Of a DNA stretch of 64,000 bases, positions 1-7,733 are shown one piece after another. The notes under the pieces were generated by a model that had not been told where the DNA came from, made no database searches, and worked only from the letters and a program-made list of their open reading frames with translations. The stretch is from NCBI GenBank assembly GCA_045545595.1, contig JAZQBG010000003.1, positions 124,001 to 188,000 of the forward strand. Direction: 5' to 3'. How positions within the stretch are numbered: position 1 is the stretch's first letter; the number at the start of each line of letters is the position of its first letter. The position numbers and the translations under genes are program-made. The DNA is from SIG205 sp045545595. Lineage in GTDB: Bacteria > Bacillota_I > Bacilli_A > RF39 > UBA660.

Positions 1-376
1 TATCTTGGAGTTCCTTTTGTTTTTGTAATAAATTATTATCTCTTTCATCTAAAAGTTTTTCTCTATTTTGTAATGCTAAATCTCTTTTATCAATATTTTC
101 TTCACGTTGTAAAAGTCTATCTTCAGCTTCTTTAGCTTCAGCTTTTCTTTCTTTTACTTCTTTATCAGCTTCTTGTTTAAGCTTATAAATTTCTTCTTTA
201 GTTTCTAAAATAGAATCTCTTTTAGACTTGTCAGCTTCTTTTTTAGCCTTTTCAATTAATTCTTCAGCCTTTTTTAAAGCGTTATTTCCTTTTATATTAT
301 TAATAATAATTGATACAACAAATCCAAGAAATATACCAACAATAGTAAGTAAAATGGAGAACAGAATATTATCCAT
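1..376 (-). CDS. rny: Ribonuclease Y, N-terminal part (cut by window edge)
   Basis: Only the first 125 codons are in the window; the reading frame is open to base 1. The start is the ATG at 376, preceded by a GGAGG ribosome binding site. The protein begins with one membrane anchor of about 20 residues (MDNILFSILLTIVGIFLGF) followed by a long, highly charged coiled coil rich in Lys, Glu and Arg. That is the layout of RNase Y, the membrane-anchored endoribonuclease that starts mRNA decay in Firmicutes. The KH and HD catalytic domains would lie beyond the left edge, so the call rests on the anchor plus coiled coil only. A promoter is visible at 445-473. Confidence 0.8.
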   Translation of the reverse strand, partial: MDNILFSILLTIVGIFLGFVVSIIINNIKGNNALKKAEELIEKAKKEADKSKRDSILETKEEIYKLKQEADKEVKERKAEAKEAEDRLLQREENIDKRDLALQNREKLLDERDNNLLQKQKELQD

Positions 377-444
377 ATAAATTCCTCCATTCTCTAATTT
401 ATATATGTTAACAAATTATAAAATTTAATTTAACGTATATTTCT

Positions 445-473
445 ATTTTATATGTAATATGTCAATTAGTCAA
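445..473 (-). promoter_or_regulatory. Promoter of rny
   Basis: On the minus strand a -35 box TTGACT (468-473) and a -10 box TAAAAT (445-450) are separated by exactly 17 bp, about 70 bp upstream of the rny start codon. Confidence 0.5.
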
Positions 474-532
474 GGAGGAATTTCCAAATAATTTTCTTTA
501 AGTAAAATATCACAATGTTATTGCATAAAATA

Positions 533-625
533 TCATTGATTTTTAATTTGATAAGACTTAATTCTAATATCATCAATCTTTTCTAGTAAATCATTAAAAA
601 TCATTTCCATATAGATAGTGTTCAT
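533..625 (-). CDS. Possible 30-residue small protein
   Basis: A 30-codon frame runs from ATG at 625 to TGA at 533. A GGAG motif lies 7 bases before the ATG, and upstream is a TTGACA-like -35 box (near 691-696) with a weak -10 box. The peptide is amphipathic, starts MNTIYMEMIFNDLLEKIDD and ends KSYQIKNQ. No family is recognised. It lies between the divergent rny and recU, in the 400-base stretch that otherwise holds only their promoters. It could equally be an untranslated leader; only the ribosome binding site and a credible promoter support translation. Confidence 0.3.
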   Translation of the reverse strand: MNTIYMEMIFNDLLEKIDDIRIKSYQIKNQ

Positions 626-763
626 AATATCATCTCCATCTGAATACTATCATAAAAATTGTACATATTCATTAGTTTCGACAAATGTTGTCAATTACCG
701 TCAAGTTAGTTTTGTAGTATAAGTTTTGATAGAAGAATTATAGAACTTTATTTCAATTTGTAG

Positions 764-769
764 TATAAT
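764..769 (+). promoter_or_regulatory. Probable -10 box of the recU-pbp1 operon
   Basis: A perfect TATAAT lies 19 bases upstream of the recU start. The -35 position 17 bp further up (TAGAAC, 741-746) is poor, so this may be a weak or activator-dependent promoter. Confidence 0.4.
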
Positions 770-787
770 ATTTGTCAGGTGAGAAAG

Positions 788-1372
788 ATGAAATATCCGA
801 AAGGGACCAAGAAAAATTTAAATAAAAATATTTATTATGGTAACCGAGGAATGAACTTAGAACAAGATATAAATATTACTAATGAATATTATTTAACAAA
901 CGATATTGCAGTAATACATAAAAAACCTACTCCAATAACAGTAAATAAGGTAGATTATCCATCTAGAATAGATGCAGTAATTACAGAAGCACATTATAAA
1001 ACACCTTCTACTACTGATTATAATGGGGTATATAAAGGTTTATATATTGATTTTGAAGCCAAAGAAACTAAAAATAAAACCTCTTTCCCACTTTCGAATA
1101 TACATTCCCATCAAATAAAACATATCGAATCAGTAATACGACATGGTGGAATAAGTTTTGTAATTGTTAGTTTTACAACGATTAATAAACTATATTTATT
1201 GGATGGTAATGATTTAATTTCTTTCGTCAACAATAATGAAAGAAAATCTATCCCACTTCTCTATTTTGAGGAAAAAGGAATAATACTAGAATATAAGTTC
1301 CAACCTAGAATTGATTATCTAAAAGCAGTCGATAAGTTAATTGAGGTGAAATATGAAAAATATAGTAGATAA
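788..1372 (+). CDS. recU: Holliday junction resolvase RecU
   Basis: RecU cuts Holliday junctions during recombinational repair and chromosome segregation in Firmicutes. The protein (194 aa) carries the family landmarks in order: NRGMNLEQDIN near residue 20, YYLTNDIAVIHKKPTP, then TTDYNGVYKGLYIDFEAKETKNKTSF with the catalytic Asp/Glu/Lys of the nuclease fold, and a C-terminal PRIDYL. Length matches Bacillus RecU. I chose the ATG at 788 over the in-frame GTG at 779 because the AGGTGAG ribosome binding site (777-783) overlaps the GTG and is correctly spaced for the ATG. The gene overlaps the penicillin-binding protein gene by 20 bases, as in the recU-ponA operon of Bacillus. Confidence 0.96.
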   Translation: MKYPKGTKKNLNKNIYYGNRGMNLEQDINITNEYYLTNDIAVIHKKPTPITVNKVDYPSRIDAVITEAHYKTPSTTDYNGVYKGLYIDFEAKETKNKTSFPLSNIHSHQIKHIESVIRHGGISFVIVSFTTINKLYLLDGNDLISFVNNNERKSIPLLYFEEKGIILEYKFQPRIDYLKAVDKLIEVKYEKYSR

Positions 1373-4232
1373 AATTAAGAGTTTTATAAAGGAAAAAGAA
1401 GATATATTACCTATTATAATTTTAAGTATTATAATATTTATAATTGGTATATTTGTAGTAGGTTTTATAAAGTCATTTTTGCTTATAGCAATTATCGCAC
1501 TTATATATGTTGTTTATGAATATGGAGATGATATTATGAAAAGGATAAAAACGGGAAAAGGAAATAAAGTTAAAGTTACTACAAGTGAAAAAACAACTAC
1601 TCCTAAAGTTAAGAAACCAAAGGAAAAGAAAAAAGGAAAAAGAAGAATATTAAATAACATAATGATTTTTATATTATCACTTATAGGGTTAGGACTTATA
1701 GCAGTTGGCGTATTCCTAGGTTATATTGTTAGTAATGCACCAGAATTTGATGCGGATAAGTTATATTCTAAAGAAAAAAGTGTAGTTTATGATAGCAACG
1801 GTAATATTTGGGCTGAGTTAGGTACAGAAAAACGTGAAAAAGTTACATATGATGAATTACCACAAGTACTTATAGATGCAATAATCGCTACAGAAGATGC
1901 AAACTTCTTTAAACATAATGGTATTGATCTAGGTAGATTTACTGTTGCAACAATTAAACAATTAATGGGTAAAGATGGTGGTGGTGCTTCTACCCTATCG
2001 ATGCAAGTTGTAAAAAATCAATTTACTTCTAAAGATCAAACTTTAACAAGAAAATTTACAGATATATACTTAGCAGTATTCAAATTAGAAAAGAAATATA
2101 CTAAAGAAGAAATTATGGAATTCTATGTTAATATACCTTATTTAGGAAATGGTGCATATGGTGTTCAACAAGCAAGCCGTGTTTACTTTAATAAAGATGT
2201 TAAAGATTTAACACTACCTGAAGCAGCAATGATAGCTGGTATGTTTCAAGCACCTGGTTCTTATGATCCTACAATAAATCCAGAAAACACTAAAGAAAGA
2301 CGTTCAACAGTTTTATATTTAATGAAACGTCATGGTTATATTACTGAGGAAGAAAGAAAAGCTGCAGAAGCAGTAGATATTCAACAAATGATTTCACAAG
2401 GAACTGCTTCTTCAAGTAAATATCAAAGTTATTTAGATGTTGTTATTAAAGAAGTTGAAGAAAAAACAGGAAGCAATCCTTACAATGTTTCAATGCAAAT
2501 TTATACAACATTACAACCAGATAAACAAGATTATGTTGAAAAAATATTAGCTGGTGAAGTTTACAAATTTAAAGATGATTTAGTTCAAACTGGCATAGCA
2601 GTTACAGATATACACACAGGTGCGATAGTCGCAATCGGTGGTGGTAGAAATAAAGGGGCTGCCAAAACATTCTATAACAATGCTACTATGATAAAAAGGC
2701 AAATCGGTTCTACTGCAAAACCTTTATTCGATTATGGTCCAGGTATAGAATATAACAATTGGAGTCCTGCAATGACATTTGTTGATGAACCGTATTCATA
2801 TAGTGATGGAAAACCTATTAGAAACTCTGATGGTTCATTCTTAGGAACATTAACAATGAGAGAATCATTGATTAGGTCTCGTAACATTCCTGCTGTTAAG
2901 GCATTCCAACAAGTAAACAAAAAACAAATAATTCAATTTGTACAAGGATTAGGTATTGAACCTGAAATTAGTAATGGAACAATTCATGAAGCACATGCTT
3001 TAGGTGCATTTAATGGTTCTAACCCACTTCAAATGGCAGCAGCTTATGCGACATTTGGTAATGGCGGATATTATATTAAACCTTATTCAGTAACGAAAAT
3101 AGTTTATGAAGCAGATGGTAGCGAAGAAACATTTGCTGTTAATAAGACAAAAGCTATGTCTGATTCAACTGCATTTATGATAACTGATATGTTAAACTAT
3201 GGTATAAATAGTGGATATATTGGTGGTGGAAGAGTTAGTGGTGTTCAATATGCTGCTAAAACTGGTACTTCTAACTTTGATGAAGATACAATTAAAAATA
3301 ACGGACTTCGTTCTAATGCAATAAATGATTTGTGGGAAGTTGGTTTTGACCAAGAATATGCAATTGGTATGTGGTTTGGTTATGAAGAAATTGATCCTAA
3401 TTACCATTTCACTACTAATAACTGGGGAGATAGAACTCAATTATGGAATGCTATAGCTAGAGGAATATTCGAACAAAGCGGCAAAAAATTTGAAGCGCCT
3501 GATAGTGTTGTAAAAGTAAAAGTAGTTAAAGGTTCTGATCCATTAAAACTAGCTAGTGAATATACTCCTAGTGATATGGTAGTTGAGGAATACTTCAAAA
3601 AAGGAACCGAACCAACTGAAGTTGATACTTCATATATGCAAATTCCAGATGTATCTAGTTTAACTGCAATTGGTAGTGGTAAAGAAGTAACGCTAAAATG
3701 GAATGCACCAGTAATGCCAGATACTAGTGGACTTCCAACATACATTATTTATCAAGATGATGTTGAAATTGGAACTACTGATTCAACAAGTTATAAAATT
3801 AAAATTACTGAGAAAAAGAAATATACATTTACTATTAAAGTAAGTTATTCTAATTTAGAAGGAGCACAAAGTCCAGGTGCTAGTACAACAATCGATTTAT
3901 CAGAAAATGAAGAAATTACAGTTAAATTAAATGGTAAAAAAACTATTGACATAGATCTTAATGAAACATTTGAAGACCCAGGAATTATAGTACTTGAAGG
4001 TACTAAAGATGTTACTAGTAAAGCCACTGTATCAATTACACCTAGCAAAATTGATACAGGCGTTGTGGGAACATATACATTAACTTATACAATTAGTTAT
4101 AACGGTCAAACTAAAAAATTAACTAGAACAGTTAATGTTGTTGATGATAATAGTAATAATAGTAGTTCTACACCTGATGAAAATACCGGTGAATCTACTG
4201 ATACTGAAACTCCTACAATTCCAACTACATAA
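1353..4232 (+). CDS. Class A penicillin-binding protein (bifunctional glycosyltransferase/transpeptidase)
   Basis: This 959-aa protein polymerises and crosslinks peptidoglycan at the outer membrane face. Residues ~19-57 form one or two hydrophobic spans, followed by a basic linker and a second span at ~101-125. The glycosyltransferase (GT51) domain has ATEDANFFKHNGID near 178-191. The transpeptidase domain has the catalytic S453-T-A-K456, S509-R-N and K636-T-G motifs. A fibronectin-III-like domain and a DUF5011-like Ig domain follow, then a Ser/Thr/Pro-rich tail. It is co-transcribed with recU. An extra hydrophobic segment before the usual anchor is unusual and could make a double-pass N terminus. 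Confidence 0.95.
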   Translation: MKNIVDKIKSFIKEKEDILPIIILSIIIFIIGIFVVGFIKSFLLIAIIALIYVVYEYGDDIMKRIKTGKGNKVKVTTSEKTTTPKVKKPKEKKKGKRRILNNIMIFILSLIGLGLIAVGVFLGYIVSNAPEFDADKLYSKEKSVVYDSNGNIWAELGTEKREKVTYDELPQVLIDAIIATEDANFFKHNGIDLGRFTVATIKQLMGKDGGGASTLSMQVVKNQFTSKDQTLTRKFTDIYLAVFKLEKKYTKEEIMEFYVNIPYLGNGAYGVQQASRVYFNKDVKDLTLPEAAMIAGMFQAPGSYDPTINPENTKERRSTVLYLMKRHGYITEEERKAAEAVDIQQMISQGTASSSKYQSYLDVVIKEVEEKTGSNPYNVSMQIYTTLQPDKQDYVEKILAGEVYKFKDDLVQTGIAVTDIHTGAIVAIGGGRNKGAAKTFYNNATMIKRQIGSTAKPLFDYGPGIEYNNWSPAMTFVDEPYSYSDGKPIRNSDGSFLGTLTMRESLIRSRNIPAVKAFQQVNKKQIIQFVQGLGIEPEISNGTIHEAHALGAFNGSNPLQMAAAYATFGNGGYYIKPYSVTKIVYEADGSEETFAVNKTKAMSDSTAFMITDMLNYGINSGYIGGGRVSGVQYAAKTGTSNFDEDTIKNNGLRSNAINDLWEVGFDQEYAIGMWFGYEEIDPNYHFTTNNWGDRTQLWNAIARGIFEQSGKKFEAPDSVVKVKVVKGSDPLKLASEYTPSDMVVEEYFKKGTEPTEVDTSYMQIPDVSSLTAIGSGKEVTLKWNAPVMPDTSGLPTYIIYQDDVEIGTTDSTSYKIKITEKKKYTFTIKVSYSNLEGAQSPGASTTIDLSENEEITVKLNGKKTIDIDLNETFEDPGIIVLEGTKDVTSKATVSITPSKIDTGVVGTYTLTYTISYNGQTKKLTRTVNVVDDNSNNSSSTPDENTGESTDTETPTIPTT

Positions 4233-4239
4233 TAAAAGA

Positions 4240-4276
4240 ACATAAAGATTTGAAATTAATCTTTATGTTTTTTTTC
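4240..4276 (+). terminator. Bidirectional terminator between pbp1 and nth
   Basis: A 10-bp stem (4240-4249 with 4259-4268) is followed by eight or more T on the plus strand. On the minus strand the stem is followed by TTTTATT, so it can end both convergent operons; it overlaps the nth stop codon. Confidence 0.75.
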
Positions 4277-4879
4277 TTTACAAATGTTAATTAGTTTGCA
4301 ATTTTCACATTCAGGTTTTTGTGCTTTGCACTTATATCTACCAAATAAAACTAATTGATGATGTCTTTTACTCCAATTTTCTTTTTTTATTTTTTTCATA
4401 AGTTTCTTTTCGATTTTATCCACATCATCTTTTTTATATGCTAAACCAAGTCTTTTACTTACTCTAGAAACATGAGTATCAACTGCAATTGCTGGCACAT
4501 TATAAATGTTACTCAATACCACATTACAAGTCTTTCTACCTACTCCTGGCATACTTTCTAGTATTTCTCTATTATTTGGAACAATACCTTCATATTCATC
4601 GTATAATATACGTGAAATTTCTTTTACGAAGATAGCCTTTTTTCTGTATGTACCTATTTCTTTTATAATATTTGAAATATCTTTTATATCAGCCTGTTTT
4701 AAATCTTTTAATGAAGGATATTTACTAAATAAAACTTCTGTGACTTTATTTACCCTTTTATCTGTTGTCTGCGCACTTAATACAACTGCAATCAACAATT
4801 CATAATCTTTATTATAATTTAATTCACATTTTGGATTAGGAAAAAGTTCATCTAAATAGTTTTCTATTTCACTAATCAC
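4256..4879 (-). CDS. nth: Endonuclease III (DNA glycosylase/AP lyase)
   Basis: A 207-aa base-excision repair enzyme acting on oxidised pyrimidines. The helix-hairpin-helix MPGVGRKTCNVV carries the catalytic Lys (K116), and VDTHVSRV carries the catalytic Asp (D134). The 4Fe-4S ligands are C184, C191, C194 and C200 with the family spacing C-x6-C-x2-C-x5-C. The start is a GTG that overlaps the dnaD stop codon by four bases (GTGA), so the two are translationally coupled, as in Bacillus dnaD-nth. Confidence 0.96.
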   Translation of the reverse strand: MISEIENYLDELFPNPKCELNYNKDYELLIAVVLSAQTTDKRVNKVTEVLFSKYPSLKDLKQADIKDISNIIKEIGTYRKKAIFVKEISRILYDEYEGIVPNNREILESMPGVGRKTCNVVLSNIYNVPAIAVDTHVSRVSKRLGLAYKKDDVDKIEKKLMKKIKKENWSKRHHQLVLFGRYKCKAQKPECENCKLINICKEKKHKD

Positions 4880-5541
4880 TTTTCGTCACCATTTAACCAA
4901 TCATAATCAAAGATTTCAATTTTTTCTTCTTGTTTGTTTCTTCTAATGTTATTCTTTCTAACATCACTTACAGTTTTATAACCTTTTTTCTTCCATTCAT
5001 ATAATATTTTATCAATATATCTAAGGCTACTAACACCATTAAATGTAGCTTCTTTTAAAGCTTCTATTATTATTTCATTACTAAATTTTTCTTTAATCCA
5101 ACCATTAATGATTTCATATTCCATTGGAGATAAAGTTCTTCCAAATTCATCTTCAAATGTTTGAAATAAATTTGAATCTATATTTTCATTACTATTCACT
5201 TCATCCATCATTAACATAGAAATTTTATTGTAGAATAATTCACAAGAAATAAATTCTTCCATTACTCCCATATTATTTTTAACTAAGTCTATAGATATAA
5301 TTTGTTTTTCAGTTAAGCTGTTTATCAATTCTAATACTTTCTTTAACGTGATATCTAATTCTTTAGAAATAACCTTAGGATTAAATGGCAATAGACCATT
5401 ATTATTAATTAAATAAATAACTAAAATAAATTCTTCAGAGTTTAAATTAAGTTTTTTATAATTCAAAAATATATATTTAGGAATAGTTATATTACCCATT
5501 TTCATAAATTCTAGTAGTTTAATAGTATTTGTTCCGCTCAT
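4876..5541 (-). CDS. dnaD: DNA replication initiation protein DnaD
   Basis: DnaD remodels origin DNA and helps load the replicative helicase in Firmicutes. The 221-aa protein has an N-terminal winged-helix region (about 1-100) and a C-terminal DnaB_2/DnaD-like domain (~125-195) with FGRTLSPMEYEIINGWIKEKFS and SLRYIDKILYEWKKKGYKT, the conserved YIxxILxxW signature. It is preceded by AGGGGGATTAAA and is immediately upstream of nth. The tail after the domain is basic. Confidence 0.93.
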   Translation of the reverse strand: MSGTNTIKLLEFMKMGNITIPKYIFLNYKKLNLNSEEFILVIYLINNNGLLPFNPKVISKELDITLKKVLELINSLTEKQIISIDLVKNNMGVMEEFISCELFYNKISMLMMDEVNSNENIDSNLFQTFEDEFGRTLSPMEYEIINGWIKEKFSNEIIIEALKEATFNGVSSLRYIDKILYEWKKKGYKTVSDVRKNNIRRNKQEEKIEIFDYDWLNGDEK

Positions 5542-5551
5542 TTTAATCCCC

Positions 5552-5989
5552 CTATCTGTCCATATTTATTTTTTTGATAAATTCTCCTGTTAATGCATCA
5601 TAATATGAATATGTGTATCCATCTTTATTTTCTTTTTTTATTCCGTATATTAGCTTTTCATATTTATAACCAACTGTATAATTTTGATTTTTTATTTCAT
5701 CAATTTGTTTTAAAGAAGACTTTTCAACATTCATTGTTAAATTATAATCTTTGTCCATAACTCCAATATAATCATTGTTATCCTTGGTGTAATAAGAAAT
5801 ATAATATACTTCTTCACCATAATATACATTTGTTTTACTAATATTTGCAGCCCCATAATTAATATATAAAACATTTTCTGCTGATTTAATGTTGGCATTA
5901 GGTTTACTATTTCCTAATTTTGACATTATTAATATTGCCACTAATACAATTAATAGTATAGAAACTATTGTTATAATAATTTTTTTCAT
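5552..5989 (-). CDS. TseB/YpmB-like membrane protein (DUF5590)
   Basis: A 145-aa protein with one N-terminal membrane segment (KKIIITIVSILLIVLVAILI) and an extracellular domain. The end of that domain (GYTYSYYDALTGEFIKKINMD) resembles Bacillus YpmB/TseB, a partner of cell-wall transpeptidases. Position next to dnaD also matches ypmB, which lies in the dnaD region of Bacillus. I start at the ATG at 5989 because it has a TAGGTGAT ribosome binding site; longer in-frame starts lack one. The family call is by resemblance and synteny. Confidence 0.6.
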   Translation of the reverse strand: MKKIIITIVSILLIVLVAILIMSKLGNSKPNANIKSAENVLYINYGAANISKTNVYYGEEVYYISYYTKDNNDYIGVMDKDYNLTMNVEKSSLKQIDEIKNQNYTVGYKYEKLIYGIKKENKDGYTYSYYDALTGEFIKKINMDR

Positions 5990-6020
5990 ATAATCACCTA
6001 TTAACATTATAACACAATTC

Positions 6021-6524
6021 TTAGAATCTTTTTGTAACAAATATCGCAATTAAATCTATTACAAAGATAAGTGTAAATATTATGGTTGCTAGTCTAGGTA
6101 TTCTTTTTATAAATCTATCTAAAAACGGTTTAACAATATATACATAAAGTAGCGCTAGTACACCCCAACATAACGATACTTCTAAGCAAATATATTTTCC
6201 AAAGTTATAATTTTTATTTGTATAATCCCATAAATCAACACCAAATATCATGTTGATTAAATGTCCACCTATCCACTCAATTAGTGTTAGTAATATGAAT
6301 GAGGAAAAAAATAATAATACTGGTTGTAAAAATTTATTAATTTTTAATTTTTTGTATATCAAATTATACAAAGATAAAATAATCAATACACCTATTCCAT
6401 AGATAGGAGTTATAGGTCCATAAAATATACCACTATGTCTATTGGAATCCATAAATTTATACATTGTTGATTCTATAATAAAGCCTATAACGGAATATAT
6501 ATAAAAAGTATTTAAATAGTACAT
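6021..6524 (-). CDS. CmpB-like multipass membrane protein (putative ABC-transporter type IV family)
   Basis: A 168-aa protein with about five hydrophobic spans. The sequence GIFYGPITPIYGIGV near residue 30, the EWIGGHLINMIFG segment and the LWDYTNKNYNFGKYICLEVSLCWG block are the conserved pattern of the CmpB-like (PF06541) family, whose function is not established. Start taken at the ATG at 6524, which has a GGTGATT site 3 bases upstream. It lies upstream of tseB on the same strand. Confidence 0.65.
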   Translation of the reverse strand: MYYLNTFYIYSVIGFIIESTMYKFMDSNRHSGIFYGPITPIYGIGVLIILSLYNLIYKKLKINKFLQPVLLFFSSFILLTLIEWIGGHLINMIFGVDLWDYTNKNYNFGKYICLEVSLCWGVLALLYVYIVKPFLDRFIKRIPRLATIIFTLIFVIDLIAIFVTKRF

Positions 6525-6597
6525 AATAATCACCATTATTAATATGTATATTTTTAATAATTTTATAATGTTTGAATATATTTATATTGGTGATGAT

Positions 6598-7212
6598 ATG
6601 TATAAAATTAGTCCATTATATTATGGATATTCTAGTTTAGAACCTTATATTGATACACATACGATGGGATTACATTATAATAAACATTATAGAAATTATC
6701 TTAATAATTTAAATAAATTATTAATCAAGAACAACTATGATTTTAGTTATCCTATTGAACAACTCTATTTGCACTTAAATATGTTTAATGAAAGTGATAT
6801 TGAAGATATTTTATTTAATCTTGGTGGGGTTTTAAATCACGAACTGTATTTTAGAATTATTGCGCCAAATAAAAACAAAAGTGATAATTTACCTTTACTT
6901 AGCCTAATTAAACAAAAATACGGTAGTTATGATAATTTTAAGGGAGAATTTAGAAAGTTTGCTAAAAGTTTAAAAGGCTCAGGATATACTTCATTAGTTA
7001 TGAATGATAATAACGAAATATATATAATAAATACACAAAATCAAGATAGCCCTATATTTTATAATTTAATACCTCTAATTATAATTGACATGTGGGAACA
7101 TGCATATTATATAAATTATGAAAATGATAAGGATAAATATATTGATGCCTTTTTTGATATTTTAAATTTAGAAGAAGCTAATAAACTATTTGAATTTAGT
7201 TATAGAAGATAA
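6598..7212 (+). CDS. Fe/Mn superoxide dismutase
   Basis: Converts superoxide to peroxide and oxygen. The 204-aa protein has all four metal ligands of the family: H26 (LHYNKHYRNY), H81 (LNHELYF), D164 and H168 (IDMWEHAYYINY). The gate residues H30 and Y34 are present at the same numbering as in E. coli SodB. H31, usually His, is Tyr, and the Gly-Gly of NLGGVLNH sits just before the second ligand. The start is the ATG at 6598 with a GGTGATG ribosome binding site; an upstream ATG at 6544 has none. Metal preference cannot be read from the sequence. Confidence 0.92.
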   Translation: MYKISPLYYGYSSLEPYIDTHTMGLHYNKHYRNYLNNLNKLLIKNNYDFSYPIEQLYLHLNMFNESDIEDILFNLGGVLNHELYFRIIAPNKNKSDNLPLLSLIKQKYGSYDNFKGEFRKFAKSLKGSGYTSLVMNDNNEIYIINTQNQDSPIFYNLIPLIIIDMWEHAYYINYENDKDKYIDAFFDILNLEEANKLFEFSYRR

Positions 7213-7214
7213 CA

Positions 7215-7646
7215 TTATTTGATATTATTTTCTATTTTTTCATTATTTACATATTTATATGGTAATGAATTATCTTTACTAATAACTGTTTTACCAAGTT
7301 TAGTTTTTAGGTCATTTCGAGCAACCTTAGCAACATCTCCACCAATTTGAGCCATTTTCTTATTTTGATCTAATACATCTGTACTATAATATTTTCCATC
7401 TGATGATTTTAACTTCAGTTGTCCGATTTTTTCGGACAACTGACTTCCTTCTTTTTTTAAGTCAGTTTTCAGATCATGCCAATATTTTCTTGTTCTTTTG
7501 CTATCAGTTAAAGCTCCAATAACATCAACTACACTATAATAATATTCTTCTTTTTCAATATCCCAAATACTTCTAATTTCATTACCTTCAAAAAGGCTTG
7601 TAATTGTATTTAGTTTATCGATTTGTAAATTATTTGTTTTTGTCAT
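7215..7646 (-). CDS. Bro-N/DinD-like protein with internal deletion
   Basis: Residues 10-75 (LFEGNEIRSIWDIEKEEYYY, then VVDVIGALTDSKRTRKYW) match the Bro-N domain of DinD/phage antirepressor-like proteins. The C terminus (KKMAQIGGDVAKVARNDLKT, then KLGKTVIS) matches the far C-terminal motif of the same full-length proteins, which are usually near 270-280 aa. Here the two are joined in frame to give 143 aa, so the middle is missing. Start at ATG 7646, after AGGTGAT. It converges with the superoxide dismutase gene with a 2-base gap. It may be a remnant without function. Confidence 0.65.
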   Translation of the reverse strand: MTKTNNLQIDKLNTITSLFEGNEIRSIWDIEKEEYYYSVVDVIGALTDSKRTRKYWHDLKTDLKKEGSQLSEKIGQLKLKSSDGKYYSTDVLDQNKKMAQIGGDVAKVARNDLKTKLGKTVISKDNSLPYKYVNNEKIENNIK

Positions 7647-7702
7647 TTTTATCACCTAATAATTATATAGATAAAAAATGACTAAAAGACTTCTTTTCAA
7701 AC

Positions 7703-7733
7703 AAAAAAGAATAATAAACTTAATTATTATTCT
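7703..7733 (-). terminator. Terminator of polC
   Basis: A 10-bp stem (AGAATAATAA with its complement, 7708-7733) is followed on the minus strand by TTTTTTG. It overlaps the polC stop codon. Confidence 0.7.

Noticed and set aside
779..787. GTG start of recU at 779
   Set aside because: The Shine-Dalgarno sequence overlaps this codon; the ATG at 788 is correctly spaced and gives the family's usual N terminus.
3192..3745. Antisense frames inside the penicillin-binding protein gene and similar long frames opposite polC, uvrC, serS and ICE genes
   Set aside because: They have no ribosome binding sites or recognisable domains and lie opposite strongly coding sequence.
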